Assembly: GCF_963576675.1 (NCBI RefSeq)
Contig: NC_088919.1
Location: 49,064,501 to 49,128,500, forward strand
Direction of reading: 5' to 3'
Source: Euphorbia lathyris
Taxonomy: Eukaryota > Streptophyta > Magnoliopsida > Malpighiales > Euphorbiaceae
Length of the DNA stretch: 64,000 nucleotides
A program made the position numbers and the translations under genes. Below the pieces are notes generated by a model. The model was given only the letters and a program-made list of their open reading frames with translations, was not told the DNA's origin and searched no databases. Numbering within the stretch: position 1 is the stretch's first letter; every line of letters begins with the position of its first letter. Positions 11,726 through 23,076 of this stretch are shown here, one piece after another.

Positions 11726-12541
11726 TTTATGAGTAAATGGGTAGAAGCATGCGCGTGTCCCTCGAATGATGCCAAGGTAGTGATAAATTTTTTGAAACAA
11801 TTGTTTACCAGATTTGGAGTACCAAGGGCAGTTATAAGTGATCAAGGTACTCATTTCTGTAACCGATTATTTGAGAAACTACTTCAGAAATACGGTGTCA
11901 CGCATCGTATAGCCACACAATACCACCCCCAAACGAGTGGACAGGTGGAATTATCTAATAGGGAGCTGAAGCGAATTTTAGAGAAAACAGTCAATTCTTC
12001 ACGAAAGGACTGGTCTCTAAAACTCGATAATGCACTGTGGGCTTACCGAACAGCCTATAAAACACCCATAGGGATGTCCCCTTTCTGGCTCCTATTCGGA
12101 AAAGCATGCCACCTCCCTATTGAGTTAGAACATAGAGTATACTGGGCACTAACATTTTTAAATTTTGATGATCAGGATGTTAAGCTAAACAAGTGTGCTC
12201 AGTTGAATGAAATGGATGAATTCCGACTATTCGCTTACGAAAACGCGATCAAGTACAAGGAAAGGACCAAACAGTGGCACGATCAGCGTATTCAGGCCAA
12301 ACACTTTCAAGAGAGTGATCCTGTGCTCCTATATAACTCACGCCTGCACTTGTTCCCTGGTAAAATTCGCTCACGATGGTCTGGCCCATTCACCATTCAC
12401 CGCATATTCCCTCATGGGGCGATAGAAATTCAGAACACCAATGGCGATACATTCAAAGTTAATGGACAACGCCTGAAGCCTTATTTGGCCCATGAACCCC
12501 CCGGAACTGTGGGCATTACCCATCGCCTAACCAATCCATGA
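11726..12541 (+). pseudogene. pol: Athila-type Ty3/gypsy integrase C-terminal part (element A), 5' truncated in window
   Basis: An open frame starting at the copia junction, beginning [18 protein letters not shown]. It contains the second catalytic Asp ([10 protein letters not shown]) and the Glu of the DDE core ([19 protein letters not shown]), then [37 protein letters not shown], the GKxCHLP signature of Athila/Tat integrases. It ends in a C-terminal beta-rich domain ([20 protein letters not shown]) with stop TGA at 12539-12541. The first catalytic Asp and all of gag, protease and RT lie upstream of the copia insertion, outside the window. The visible part has no internal stop. It belongs to the same element as 13018-13620 and 31687-32430. 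Confidence 0.93.
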
Positions 12542-13017
12542 CAAATCAAAACTTGGGGGTAAATAAATTTCATTTTTCTACTTTTGTTTTAAATTGTTAT
12601 TTTTCGCAATTTAGTTCTTTTTCAATTTTACTTTCTCACTTCCCCTATTTTAGTTCCCTTTTGAATAAATTTGTGCCTAAGTACATAGGGAAGTACGAAC
12701 AATCATTCCTCTCACCAACTCGAATCACTCACGAGAAAATCACCCCCTCAGCCGTCTTGTCCTTTAATGCCACATTGTCAGACGGCAAACCTTCAACCAC
12801 AACAGTCACAAGAATTGATGTGGCTACCCCTCTTTCCAAACATGGCAATTTCATTCCCTATTCTTACGGTGGAATAAGGAAAAGGATTGGTTCAAACGGT
12901 TGCAACCATCCTTGACGGTTCGCCTTTCTGCCCCATTTTGTATAAAGGGTTGCCATTTTACTAAACACACACTTTTCTGCATCTCCAAACCCCACTAACC
13001 GCTTTTGACAATCCACC
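12542..13017 (+). other. Athila element A spacer between integrase and downstream ORF
   Basis: No gene seen. It begins with ACTTGGGGGTAAAT, a purine-rich stretch like those found after pol in Athila elements, then a T-rich segment and an AT-balanced stretch up to the ATG at 13018. Confidence 0.6.
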
Positions 13018-13620
13018 ATGGCACGAAAGAATACAAGGTTGGCCACTGCCACCAAGGGCAAAGAAAAGAAACCCGATGTGAGCTCTAGTACCCAAACCTC
13101 TATTGTCCTCTCCAAGCAACTTCTTACTTTCTCCGATGAAACCGAGCAAACTAACTACGAAACGTTCCAAAACACGGAGCTGTGCGCAACTAGACAAATC
13201 TACTCGGAAAGTTTGCGAGAGGTTGGTCTTGATGCAGAGGTTAAGCAAATGATTGAAGGCGCTAATCTGGCTAAATTTTTGGCCATTGACGAGTTCACAT
13301 ACCACGAACTCACAATGGAGTTCATTTCCACATTTCAACGGGATGCCAAGTACACTGACCCCAATCATCACAAGCGCTACCAATTTCGACTCATGGGGAA
13401 CCACATGAACTGCTCCATCAACAAAATGAACATTATTCTTGGCCTGGTCGACCAAACCAAACTCGAAGAAGAACCTTACCTATCGGCATACCGCGAGATT
13501 CCAGAGGAATTTGATGCTAGTGCCTTCTGGCATGCAATCACTAGTCACTCCGAGTATAATCCTAGTTCCTCCAAGGCCTCAGGTATCGAGAGCTATTCAC
13601 TGAAATATTTACACCGTATT
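13018..13620 (+). pseudogene. ATHILA-family downstream ORF, N-terminal part (split by element C)
   Basis: ATG 13018 opens 201 codons with no lesion before the insertion. The N-terminus is basic (MARKNTRLATATKGKEKKP). Residues about 75-200 carry the conserved block of the ATHILA ORF family (FLAIDEFTYHELTMEFISTF, YQFRLMGNHMNCSINKMNIILGL, FDASAFWHAITS). The frame is cut after RI at 13620 by the LTR of element C. The same frame resumes exactly after the target duplication at 31687. The product's function is not established; it occupies the envelope position of Athila elements. Confidence 0.88.
13616..13620 (+). repeat. Target-site duplication GTATT, left copy (element C)
   Basis: GTATT directly precedes TGTAACACCC at 13621; the same pentamer follows the other LTR end at 31682-31686. 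Confidence 0.95.
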
Positions 13621-15331
13621 TGTAACACCCTATACGTATAAATTTTTTTTTTTCAAAACTAGACTATTCATTAGACAAAGTATTTATTAATGCTTATACT
13701 CATAGTAATATTAAAGACACATGGTAATGTGTACATATGTATTTATACACAAAGTTTACCAACTTATTTAGTCCAAAAGTTTATTTAAACTACATGCTTG
13801 TGAGGAGAGGAGAGAGAATGAGATGGAACCCAGCAGACCGACCTTTCATCCATGCTATCTACAATATTTGAACCTTCTAGAAACTCTTGTTCATCTACTT
13901 CGTCAACCAATTGAAACATTTAGCGATTTATATGAGTCGCCACGCAGTGAATATAAACAATCAATGAATTACACATCACATACACATACACACATACAAA
14001 TTCATGCATATGCAAATGATAAGCCTTTTATTAATTTTGTTGTGACACCACCAGCTAGACACTTCCCGGGATCAGGTAGCAGGTAAACGGTAACACATGT
14101 ATTGCTGTATAGCCTTGTAATTTCATAATTCGACCTTTCGGTCCATGTAATCAAGTAGTCCATGTAAATGACCATATAGGTCCAAGTAGTCTGTATAATC
14201 AAGTAGTCATAAGTGCCTAGACTGGTATGCCACAACGCCATTTACGTTTTATGCAACATGTACACATACTTTCCATTTAAGTCATTCCATCACAAGTAAT
14301 TAAATCAAGTATCAATTCACATCAACATAGCAAAACAATTCACAATATCACAAAGTATCAATTCATATCAACATTTCAATCACAACTTCAGAAGCCAAAT
14401 ATTCATATCATGTTTATACTCACTACTAAGCCGCTAGCTTCCTTGACGACCACTTGTACCTTCCTCCGGAATATCTTCAAAGGTTTGAGTACCTATAAGT
14501 ATAGTTTAACATATGATTAAAGAGACATCATTCTTTATTTACAAAATTTCATTTTCTTATTTTTCTTTTATTTCATAAACTTCAAGATCAAATAATATTC
14601 CTCAATAACCCGTTAATACCAAAAACCTTGTAACTCTCTCTATACTAGACCAACTGACCTAATTCTTGTTTCGTTATACTCCTGAGACATATATGAAGAT
14701 CATATTAAAATTTTATAATTTTTCCAGAACCACCCAATTTATGGCAAAATTTCTTTTGAAGTCCTATCTCAGCATCAACTCGCCTGTACCAGTTTTGCTA
14801 ATTTACTCATAACTTAAAACGTATAACTTATATTTCTATGATTATTTTTGGTAAGAAAACTAGACATATATAGGTATAATATATCCAAATATCAGAATTT
14901 TAGGAGCTCTAAATAATTTACAATAAAATTTACAACCTAACCATATTTCAGCACATATACAATACAACACACCTACACTTACTTAGTGAGTTTCTCACTA
15001 CTTATTCAATACTAACCAAACATTACAGGGGCTTACTCAACACCTAAAGGATCAATTTTCATTTGTATACCTTCCTCAAATTTGGAACCTAAGATGTCCC
15101 AAACTATACAAAAAGAAACAAATCAAGTACAGATTTCAGATTAGACCTAGTCTGATTGATACTACCATATCTTATAGTATACTTACCCAAATAGTATGAA
15201 ACGAATTTTGGGGTTTACCTAAGACATAGAATCAAAAATTTCTCTTCTTTAACTTCCTCCAAATCAGCTTCTAGAAATATGAAATAATTTGTGCAAAAAG
15301 ATGTCTAAGCATACCTTTCTCTTCTTCTACC

Positions 15332-15362
<31 letters not shown>

Positions 15363-15538
15363 CTTCTTCTCTTTTTCTTCACTTTCTCTCTCCTAAAAGT
15401 GTTTCTCTCACTAAAGTTCTGGAGAATTTCATATGATCATCCATCATATGATCTATCTACAAACTTATCTTTGTGGTTTGGATAAATTTCCTCATTTACC
15501 CATACATATATCTAGTTATTACCCTTTTATCACCACTA

Positions 15539-15586
<48 letters not shown>

Positions 15587-15857
15587 CTGAAATTATATAA
15601 TATATTATTTAGATTAAAATTTTAACAATTTACATTTAAGTCCCTATACTTTTAAGATCATTCAATTTAGTCCTTATACTTTAAAACACACTTACACATC
15701 TATTTCATATACTTTCACTTATCCTAATATTATTATTTATATATATTCAATGATATAATGACATGTAAAATGCAAATATTATCTTCTAATGTTCCTACTA
15801 ATATCATGTAATGCATATGTCTATATGAAATGAAATGCACAAAATTGGGATGTTACA
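13621..15857 (-). repeat. 3' LTR of chromovirus C, intact
   Basis: 2237 bp, TGTAACACCC...GATGTTACA on the plus strand. It contains a (CTT)n tract at about 15336-15369 and an (ATT)n tract at about 15541-15585, both of different length in the other LTR. Confidence 0.94.
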
Positions 15858-18800
15858 TTTCTCCCCCTCTTTAAAGGATTTCGACCTCGAAATTCATTAC
15901 CTGATTCGTGAAACAAGTATGGATATTCCTTCCTCATTTTTTCCTCTGTCTCCCATGTAGCTTCTTCTACTGAATGACTTCTCCACAGATTCTTAACTAA
16001 TGGTATCTCTTTATTTCGTAACTGTTTTGTTTTATACCCAATGACTGCCACTGGTTCTTCTACATAACTGAGATTATCAGCAACTTCAATTCCCTGATCA
16101 TTTATTACATGTGTAGGATCTGATCGGTATCTTCTGAGCATACTTACATGAAAAACATCATGAATTTGAGCTAATTCTGGTGGTAATGCTAATCTATAAG
16201 CAAGAGGACCAACTTTTTCAAGAATTTCATACGGTCCAATGTACATTGGACTTAATTTTCCTTTCTTTCCAAATCTTATCACACCTTTCCAAAGGTGATA
16301 CTCGAAGAAATACCTTCTCTCCTACATCATATTCCATCTCTCTTCTGTGTTGATCTGCATAACTTTTCTGTCTGTCTTGGGCTACTTTAAGTTTGCTTCT
16401 GATTACCTTCACTTTCTCCATTGCATCTTGCACAATCTCAGGATCTTCTAAAACACGCATGCCTTCTTCGTCCCAATAAATAGGACTTCGACATTTTCTT
16501 CCATACAATGCCTCATACGGTTCCATTCCTATACTTCTATGATAATGATTATTATAAGCAAATTCTATCAAAGCAATATATTCATCCCATGCACCTTTGA
16601 ACTCAAGAACACAAGCTCGAAGCATATCTTCTAATGTCTGAATTGTTCTTTCAGATTGCCCATCGATTTGAGGATGAAATGCAGTGCTAAAATTTAACTG
16701 TGTACCCAAAGCATGTTGTAAACTCATCCAAAATCTATATGTGAATCACGGTTCTCTATCTGATACAATGGATATTGGCACCCCATGTAATCTGACAATC
16801 TCATTCACGTACTTCTTAGCCAAATTCTCAAGTGAACAACCCCACCGTATAGGTATAAAGTGAGTTGACTTTGTTAATCGATCCACAATTACCCAAACAA
16901 CATCATTTTTGCTTGGAGTCTTTGGTAGTCCATAAACAAAATCCATAGTTACCCTTTCCCATTTCCAGACTAGTATAGATAATGGTTGTAGCTTTCCAAT
17001 TGGAGCCTGGTGTTATATTTTGATCTGCTGACATGTTAGACATTTAGAAACATATTCTGCCACATCTTTTTTCATTCTAGGCCACCAAAAATGAGATCGC
17101 AATGTATTGTACATCTTTGTCATTCCAGGATGCATGGCATATGGAGCAGTATGTGCCTCTTCTAGAATCTCCTTACGTAGATTATCTACATTTGGCACAC
17201 AAATTCTTTGTTCTATCATCAAAGTACCATTTTCAACTATAAAGTTAGTACTTTTCCCCAGTTCTACACTTCCCATTATTTCCTTGAACTGTGGATCCCG
17301 AATTTGAGCTTCTTTGATTCTATCGTGTAACACTGGTCTCACCTTAAAGTTGGCCAACAGAACTCCATTCTCATTTAAATCTAACTCAACATTCATAGCA
17401 CGTAGTCGCAACAAATAAGGAAATGTAGATTCTTGAACATGAGCCAAAACACTACCAGGTTTTCTGCTTAAAGCATCTGCTACCACATTCTCTTTTCCAG
17501 GATGATACTCTATTGTGCAATCATAATCCTTTAACAATTCCAACCATCTTCGTTGTCTCATATTTAATTCTTTTTGACTCATCAAATATTTCAAACTTTT
17601 GTGATCAGTAAAAATTTGAAATGTTTCTCCATACAAATAATGTCGCCAAATCTTCAAAGCAAACACCACAACAACAAGTTCTAAATCATGCACTGGATAA
17701 GATAATTCATATGGTTTTAATTGTCTCGATGCATATGCAATTACCTTACCATGTTACATTAGAACACACCCTAAACCTTGATGAGATGCATCACTATATA
17801 CACAAATCCTCCCATGCCGGAAGGAATCGTCAAAATTGGAGCAGGAGTCAATCGTCTTTTTAACTCTTCAAAACTTTTCTGACAAGCGTCTGTCCACTGA
17901 AATGAAATGTTCTTTCGTAATAGTTTAGTCAATGGAGTAGCAATAAGAGAAAACTCATCAACAAAATGTCTATAGTATCCAGCTAACCCCAGAAAACTTC
18001 TCACTTCTGCTACAGACTTTGGCGCTTCCCAGTTAACTACTGCTTCAATCTTCTTAGGATCTACCTGTATACCCTGACCTGAAATCACATGTCCCAAAAA
18101 TAAAACATGATCCATCCAGAATTCACATTTGCTAAACTTTGCATACAACTGCTTTTCCCTCAATATCTGCAGCACAATTCTTAAATGATGTTCGTGCTCC
18201 TCTTTGCTCTTTGAATACACAAGTATGTCATCAATGAAAACAATAACAAACTTGTCAAGGTACTTTTGAAATACCTTATTCATTAATGCCATAAAAGCTA
18301 CCGGTGCATTTGTCAAACCAAACGGCATCACAAGAAATTCATAATGCCAATATCGAGTTCGGAAAGCCGTCTTTGGAACATCTGGTTCTGAAATTTTGAG
18401 TTGATGATACCCCGATCTCAAGTCAATTTTTGAGAATACCCGTGCTCCCTGCAACTGATCAAATAATTCATCTATTCGTGGTAAAGGATATTTATTCTTC
18501 ACGGTGACCCGATTCAATTGTCTATAGTCAATACATAATTGCATTATGCCATCTTTTTTCTTGACAAACAAAACTGGAGCACCCCACGGGGACACACTAG
18601 GTCGGATAAACCCCTTATCAAGTAGTTCTTGTAATTGTGTTTTCAACTCCTTTAATTCAACTGGCGCCATTCTATAAGGTGAGATAGAAATTGGTGCAGT
18701 TCCTTGAATCAAATCAATTGTAACCTCTGCTTCTGGACTTGGAGGTATACCCGGAAAGTCTGAAGGAAATACATCTGGAAATTCATTTACCACGGGAATA

Positions 18801-20400
18801 TTCTCAAGTGATACATCTGTTGCTTTGCTATCAATAACATGCGCCAAATATGCTTGACATCCACCCTTCATTAAACGGAAAGCACTGATGGCGGAGATTA
18901 AACAAGTTAGTATAAGCTGACGGTGCCCTTGAAAGATAACTTTGAGTTGATCTGGTGGCTCAAAAATAACCTCTTTAGTGAAACACTTAACAGTTGCTTG
19001 ATGCTTTGCCAACCAATCCATACCCAGTATCACATCAAATTCTCTAATATTTACCAATATCAAGTCTGCACTTAATTCTGCTGTGCCAATTTGAATCAAA
19101 CAATTCCGATACACCTGATTTACTATCACAAATTCTCCTAATGGAGTCCCCACATTTATATCAAACCCCGAGGATTCACAATCTATATGCAAATTTGATG
19201 CCAAATTTGATGATATAAATGAATGAGAGGATCCTGGATCAATTAATGCACAAGCTTCTAGATTGCAGATTGAAAGTTTACCTGTAACAACTTGTGGTGC
19301 ATCAATGGCTTCCTGTCTATTAAAAGCAAATGCTCGAACTTGAGTTTGTGGTCTAGAACTCTGAGCTTCAGATCTACCAATGCCTCCAACAGTATTCATT
19401 GTTGCTCCTCTGCCTCTACCTCTACCTACTGGCATAACAACCCCACTCGCCCTTGTATTCTATACTGTAGCCTCTGAACCTTGTCTGTCAGATACTCCCC
19501 TTTTTGGACAATCACGGAACAAATGATCTAAGGAACCACAAAAGAAACATCCCCTAGTCAATTTCCTACTGAGCCTTGTCTGTCAGATACTGAGCTTTGC
19601 CTTTGACTCTGTCTTGAATAAGATGGAGCACTCATTCTTCCCCCTCTATTTGCAGAATATCCACCTCTAGCATTTGATTGTGAAGGAGATGAATTAGCTT
19701 GACGTTTGATAAACTTGTTACTCTGCCCAGCACTAGAATGACTATAACCCCTTTTGGCTTGGAAATCAATTCTTTCTTTTTCCAACCTTTCACCTCTAAT
19801 AGCTGCAGCTTTTAGTTTCTGATAGGTTTCAAGATCAGAAGCTGTAATTTTACTTCGAATTTCATATTTCAAACCTTCCTCAAACTTCTTGCATTTGTCT
19901 TTTTCTATAGCCACCAAGGAATGAACATAAGCTGACAGTTGATTAAATTTGACTTCATATTCAGCCACTGTCATTCTTTCCTGTTTCAGATTCATAAATT
20001 CCCTCCTTTTGTCATCTACATACACCTCTGGCATATAATTATTACGAAACTCACGGACAAAGTCATCCCATGTCAACACATGAGGCTGAACAGTGCTATT
20101 AGGAATAATTTCCCACCAATCATATGCATCTCCCTGGAGTAAAAATACACCATAATCAAACTTTTCTTCAGGAGTGCACTTCATCAAATTGAAAACCCTT
20201 TCTAATCTCTTCAACCATCTTTCTGCTTGTGTAGGATCTGTGGTACCGGTGAATTCTTCTGCACCCTACTTTTTCAGTTTATTGAATCGCCTTTCCCTTG
20301 GAACCACTGGTTCTTGTATCTGTCTATGTGGAGGAGCTTGATAGTGTATCTTTGATGCATGAGAATGTGCAGGTGATGCTGATGCTAGTGGATTATTAAT
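15821..20400 (-). pseudogene. gag-pol: gag-pol polyprotein of chromovirus C, multiple stops and frameshifts
   Basis: Reading right to left: gag core TDPTQAERWLKRLERVFNLM (from about 20245) after an in-frame TAG near 20266, then a knuckle CFFCGSLDHLFRDC (about 19509-19550) reached by a frameshift. A TAG follows near 19461. Protease has [15 protein letters not shown] has [15 protein letters not shown] and the FIDD box ([13 protein letters not shown]). A frameshift and TAA lie near 17750. RNase H has [14 protein letters not shown]. Integrase has the H2C2 end CLTCQQ, a TAA near 17013, TGA replacing an expected CGA after SDREP (about 16745), then HPQIDGQSERTIQTLEDMLR with the catalytic Glu. A one-base insertion near 16286 follows. 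The chromodomain ends it (VGYKTKQLRNKEIPLVKNLWRSHSVEEATWETEE pattern). Chromodomains direct such elements to heterochromatin. Confidence 0.93.
15858..15873 (-). promoter_or_regulatory. Polypurine tract, chromovirus C
   Basis: On the minus strand AAAGAGGGGGAGAAA abuts the 3' LTR. The pol frame reads through it (as LKRGRN) and terminates a short way inside the LTR, near 15821. Confidence 0.85.
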
Positions 20401-20571
20401 TCATTCTCCTACAGAAGGTGGTCTGACTGGTTCCTCTCTCCTCATTTCATTTTCATTTCCATTCTGCTCTCCAACTTCTTCTAACCTATATGATTGTAAT
20501 ATCATGTTATAAACAACTGATATGTATGTCATGCAATGTATGCTTATATATGTCCCTAAGGTCATATTCCT

Positions 20572-20583
20572 GCTCTGATACCA
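20572..20583 (-). promoter_or_regulatory. Primer-binding site, chromovirus C
   Basis: TGGTATCAGAGC on the minus strand, five bases from the 5' LTR end at 20589. Complementary to initiator tRNA-Met. Confidence 0.92.
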
Positions 20584-20883
20584 ATAAATGTAACACCCTA
20601 TACGTATAATTTTTTTTTTCAAAACTAGACTATTCATTAGACAAAGTATTTATTAATGCTTATACTCATAGTAATATTAAACACACACGGTAATGTGTAC
20701 ATATGTATTTATACACAAAGTTTACCAACTTATTTAGTCCAAAAGTTTACTTAAACTACATGCTTGTGAGGAGAGGAGAGAGAATGAGATGGAACCCAGC
20801 AGACCGACCTTTCATCCATGCTATCTACAATATTTGAACCTTCTAGAAACTCTTGTTCATCTACTTCATCAACCAACTGAAAA

Positions 20884-21141
20884 ATTTAGCGATTTATATG
20901 AGTCGCCACTCAGTGAATATAAACAATCAATGAATTACACATCACATACACATACACACGTACAAATTCATGCATATGCAAATGATAAGCCTTTTATTAA
21001 TTTTGTTGTGACAATTTAGCGATTTATATGAGTCGCCACTCAGTGAATATAAACAATCAATGAATTACACATCACATACACATACACACGTACAAATTCA
21101 TGCATATGCAAATGATAAGCCTTTTATTAATTTTGTTATGA
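20884..21141. repeat. 129-bp tandem duplication inside C's 5' LTR
   Basis: 20884-21012 and 21013-21141 are near-identical head-to-tail copies starting AATTTAGCGATTTATATG. The other LTR has one copy (near 13918). It therefore arose after C inserted. Confidence 0.92.
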
Positions 21142-21254
21142 CACCACCAGCTAGACACTTCCCGGGATCAGGTAGCAGGTAAACGGTAACACATGTATTG
21201 TTGTATAGCCTTGTAATTTCATAATTCGACCTTTCGGTCCATGTAATCAAGTAG

Positions 21255-21259
21255 TCTAT
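21255..21259. repeat. Target-site duplication TCTAT, left copy (element D)
   Basis: TCTAT directly before TGATAG at 21260; repeated at 28462-28466 after the right LTR. Confidence 0.95.
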
Positions 21260-23076
21260 TGATAGCGTACGCGGCGCCTAGGTAGAGCTTACGAAATATA
21301 TATTATGATAAGTGCGTTACGACTATGGATGTGATCTTCCTAAATGCTCTATCTCTACTAGACGCTACGACTTAGGGGCAAGTGTACCCCGTCGTATCAA
21401 GTAATAATCCGATTAAGACCGGGTATCGAATCCACGGGATTTATAACTACAAGTATTAAACGACTCGGTTTTATACGTTATCTAAGCGGTGAATACTTTG
21501 AGTTGATTCGGGGAACAACTACAAACTACTCCTAACTATGGGTGAGACAAATTTATATAACAAAAACTCTACGAAGTGGTATGGATGGTGATAAGTTATA
21601 AATACGATAAACAATGACTCCCAATATATATACGGTTAATGATTTGCTCTTGCAATGACGACTACGTGTAGTGTGACCGACCCGTGAAGTACTTAGACTA
21701 CGTGGTTCCTAGTCAAGGCGTGTCTAATGCTTGGGATTAGAAATTAGGGCCCATAAGTTCCGTGGCTTGTCAATTCCTACGGTTTTCGGAGCGTCACTTC
21801 CGGTAAGGCAACACCTATATGAATCCCTAAAGATAGCCCGAATGGCGTCGGAAATCGCGTTCCCCTACACAATAATCAATTACGAATATCAAAACAAGTA
21901 ACAAACATTAACACATATATAGAAAAAGAGATTATGAATCATAAATTATAAATATGGAGAATGTAAATATAGAATACAACCGAGCCTAGTACATAGGAAG
22001 GGTATAAGCTAATTAGCAAGTGAAAAGGGAAGAATCCACCCTCGGAACTAGCTAACCGGACTCAAGGCCGTCTCTTAGGACTTGGAGGTGGAGCTTTCGA
22101 GCTTGGTGAACGGAGATGGAATGGAACTTTGACGGGATGCCGGAATCAACGAAAAAGCTCTCAAGGTGATAGAGTTTTGCTATGTAAAGTCTAAAAACAA
22201 AATCTAAAATTATGTAGCAAGAGCTTAATTTATAACAAGAAATGTATGTCAAAAGCTGTCTAAATGAGTGCTAGTCACTCTTATTTATACACATCAAGCT
22301 AAGGGTAAAATTGTAAATTCACAAGGTACAAGTATGGAGCTACATTATTTCTGCAGTTTTCCCATGACACGTCCCGCGTATGGTGGAGGACGCCCCGCGT
22401 ATTTGCCCATTCCATCAGAAATCTCCTGTATATGGACCAAATCCGGATCTTGTTGTCTCAACCACGCCCCACGTATACTGGGGTACGCCTCGCGTGGTTG
22501 AGCTTCTGAGATTTTATTGCTTGAATTAGGTCCTTTACACCACGCGTAGTCTGAAGCACGCCTCGCATATGTAAGTCTCTGGTTTTCTGGACTGAAGAAC
22601 TTCCCATACACGCCCCGCGTGTATGGTTGTACGCCCGCGTATTGTCAGTTGACTTAGAAGATCTTGCAGTCTGACATTCATGATTGAGACATTATTGCTT
22701 ATCATTGCTCATACGCCCTGCGTGGAAGGTAGGACGCCCCGCGTGGCAGTGGGTAAGTTCCACGTGGTGCCTGCGGATTGAGCAATTATTTCTGACAATG
22801 TGTTCCATACCCTGCGTGGAGGGTGATACGCCCCGCGTATGTGGGTGGATTTTTGCTCCTTGCTCGTACCTGAAATACAATTCTCGAGAGCCGAGTTAGC
22901 TTGACATTTTATTTTCTAAATTTACTCAAAATAAAGACAATTAACCGAAAGTGCGGAATTTATTTTTATTTTGTTATTTTATTAAAATCTACTTATTTTT
23001 GTAATTAAACTTATTTATTTAGTCCCAAATTAAACCATAAATCACGCTAAAAGATAGGGACGAAATGCCCCTATCA
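21260..23076 (-). repeat. 3' LTR of element D, with six paired GC-rich words
   Basis: 1817 bp. A minus-strand TATA-like GTATAAATAA lies at 22281-22290. Six pairs of ACGCCCCGCGT-like words occur at 22369-22402, 22463-22496, 22540-22570, 22604-22640, 22710-22746 and 22807-22840. Confidence 0.93.
22369..22840. repeat. Six paired ACGCCCCGCGT-type words in D's LTR
   Basis: Each pair has two GC-rich words 7-15 bases apart, in an AT-rich background. Most are direct pairs. 22604-22626 is a perfect 9-bp hairpin (CCATACACG/CGTGTATGG) and the pair near 22459-22503 has perfect 11-bp outer arms (CTCAACCACGC/GCGTGGTTGAG). The set is conserved in the other LTR at 27753-28225. Confidence 0.9.

Noticed and set aside
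15336..15585. CTT and ATT repeats as a structured array
   Set aside because: Ordinary microsatellites that vary in length between the two LTRs of C.
22345..22899. Open reading frames in D's LTRs on both strands (also 27729-28284)
   Set aside because: They arise from the stop-poor ACGCCCCGCGT words; no domain, and frames exist on both strands at once.
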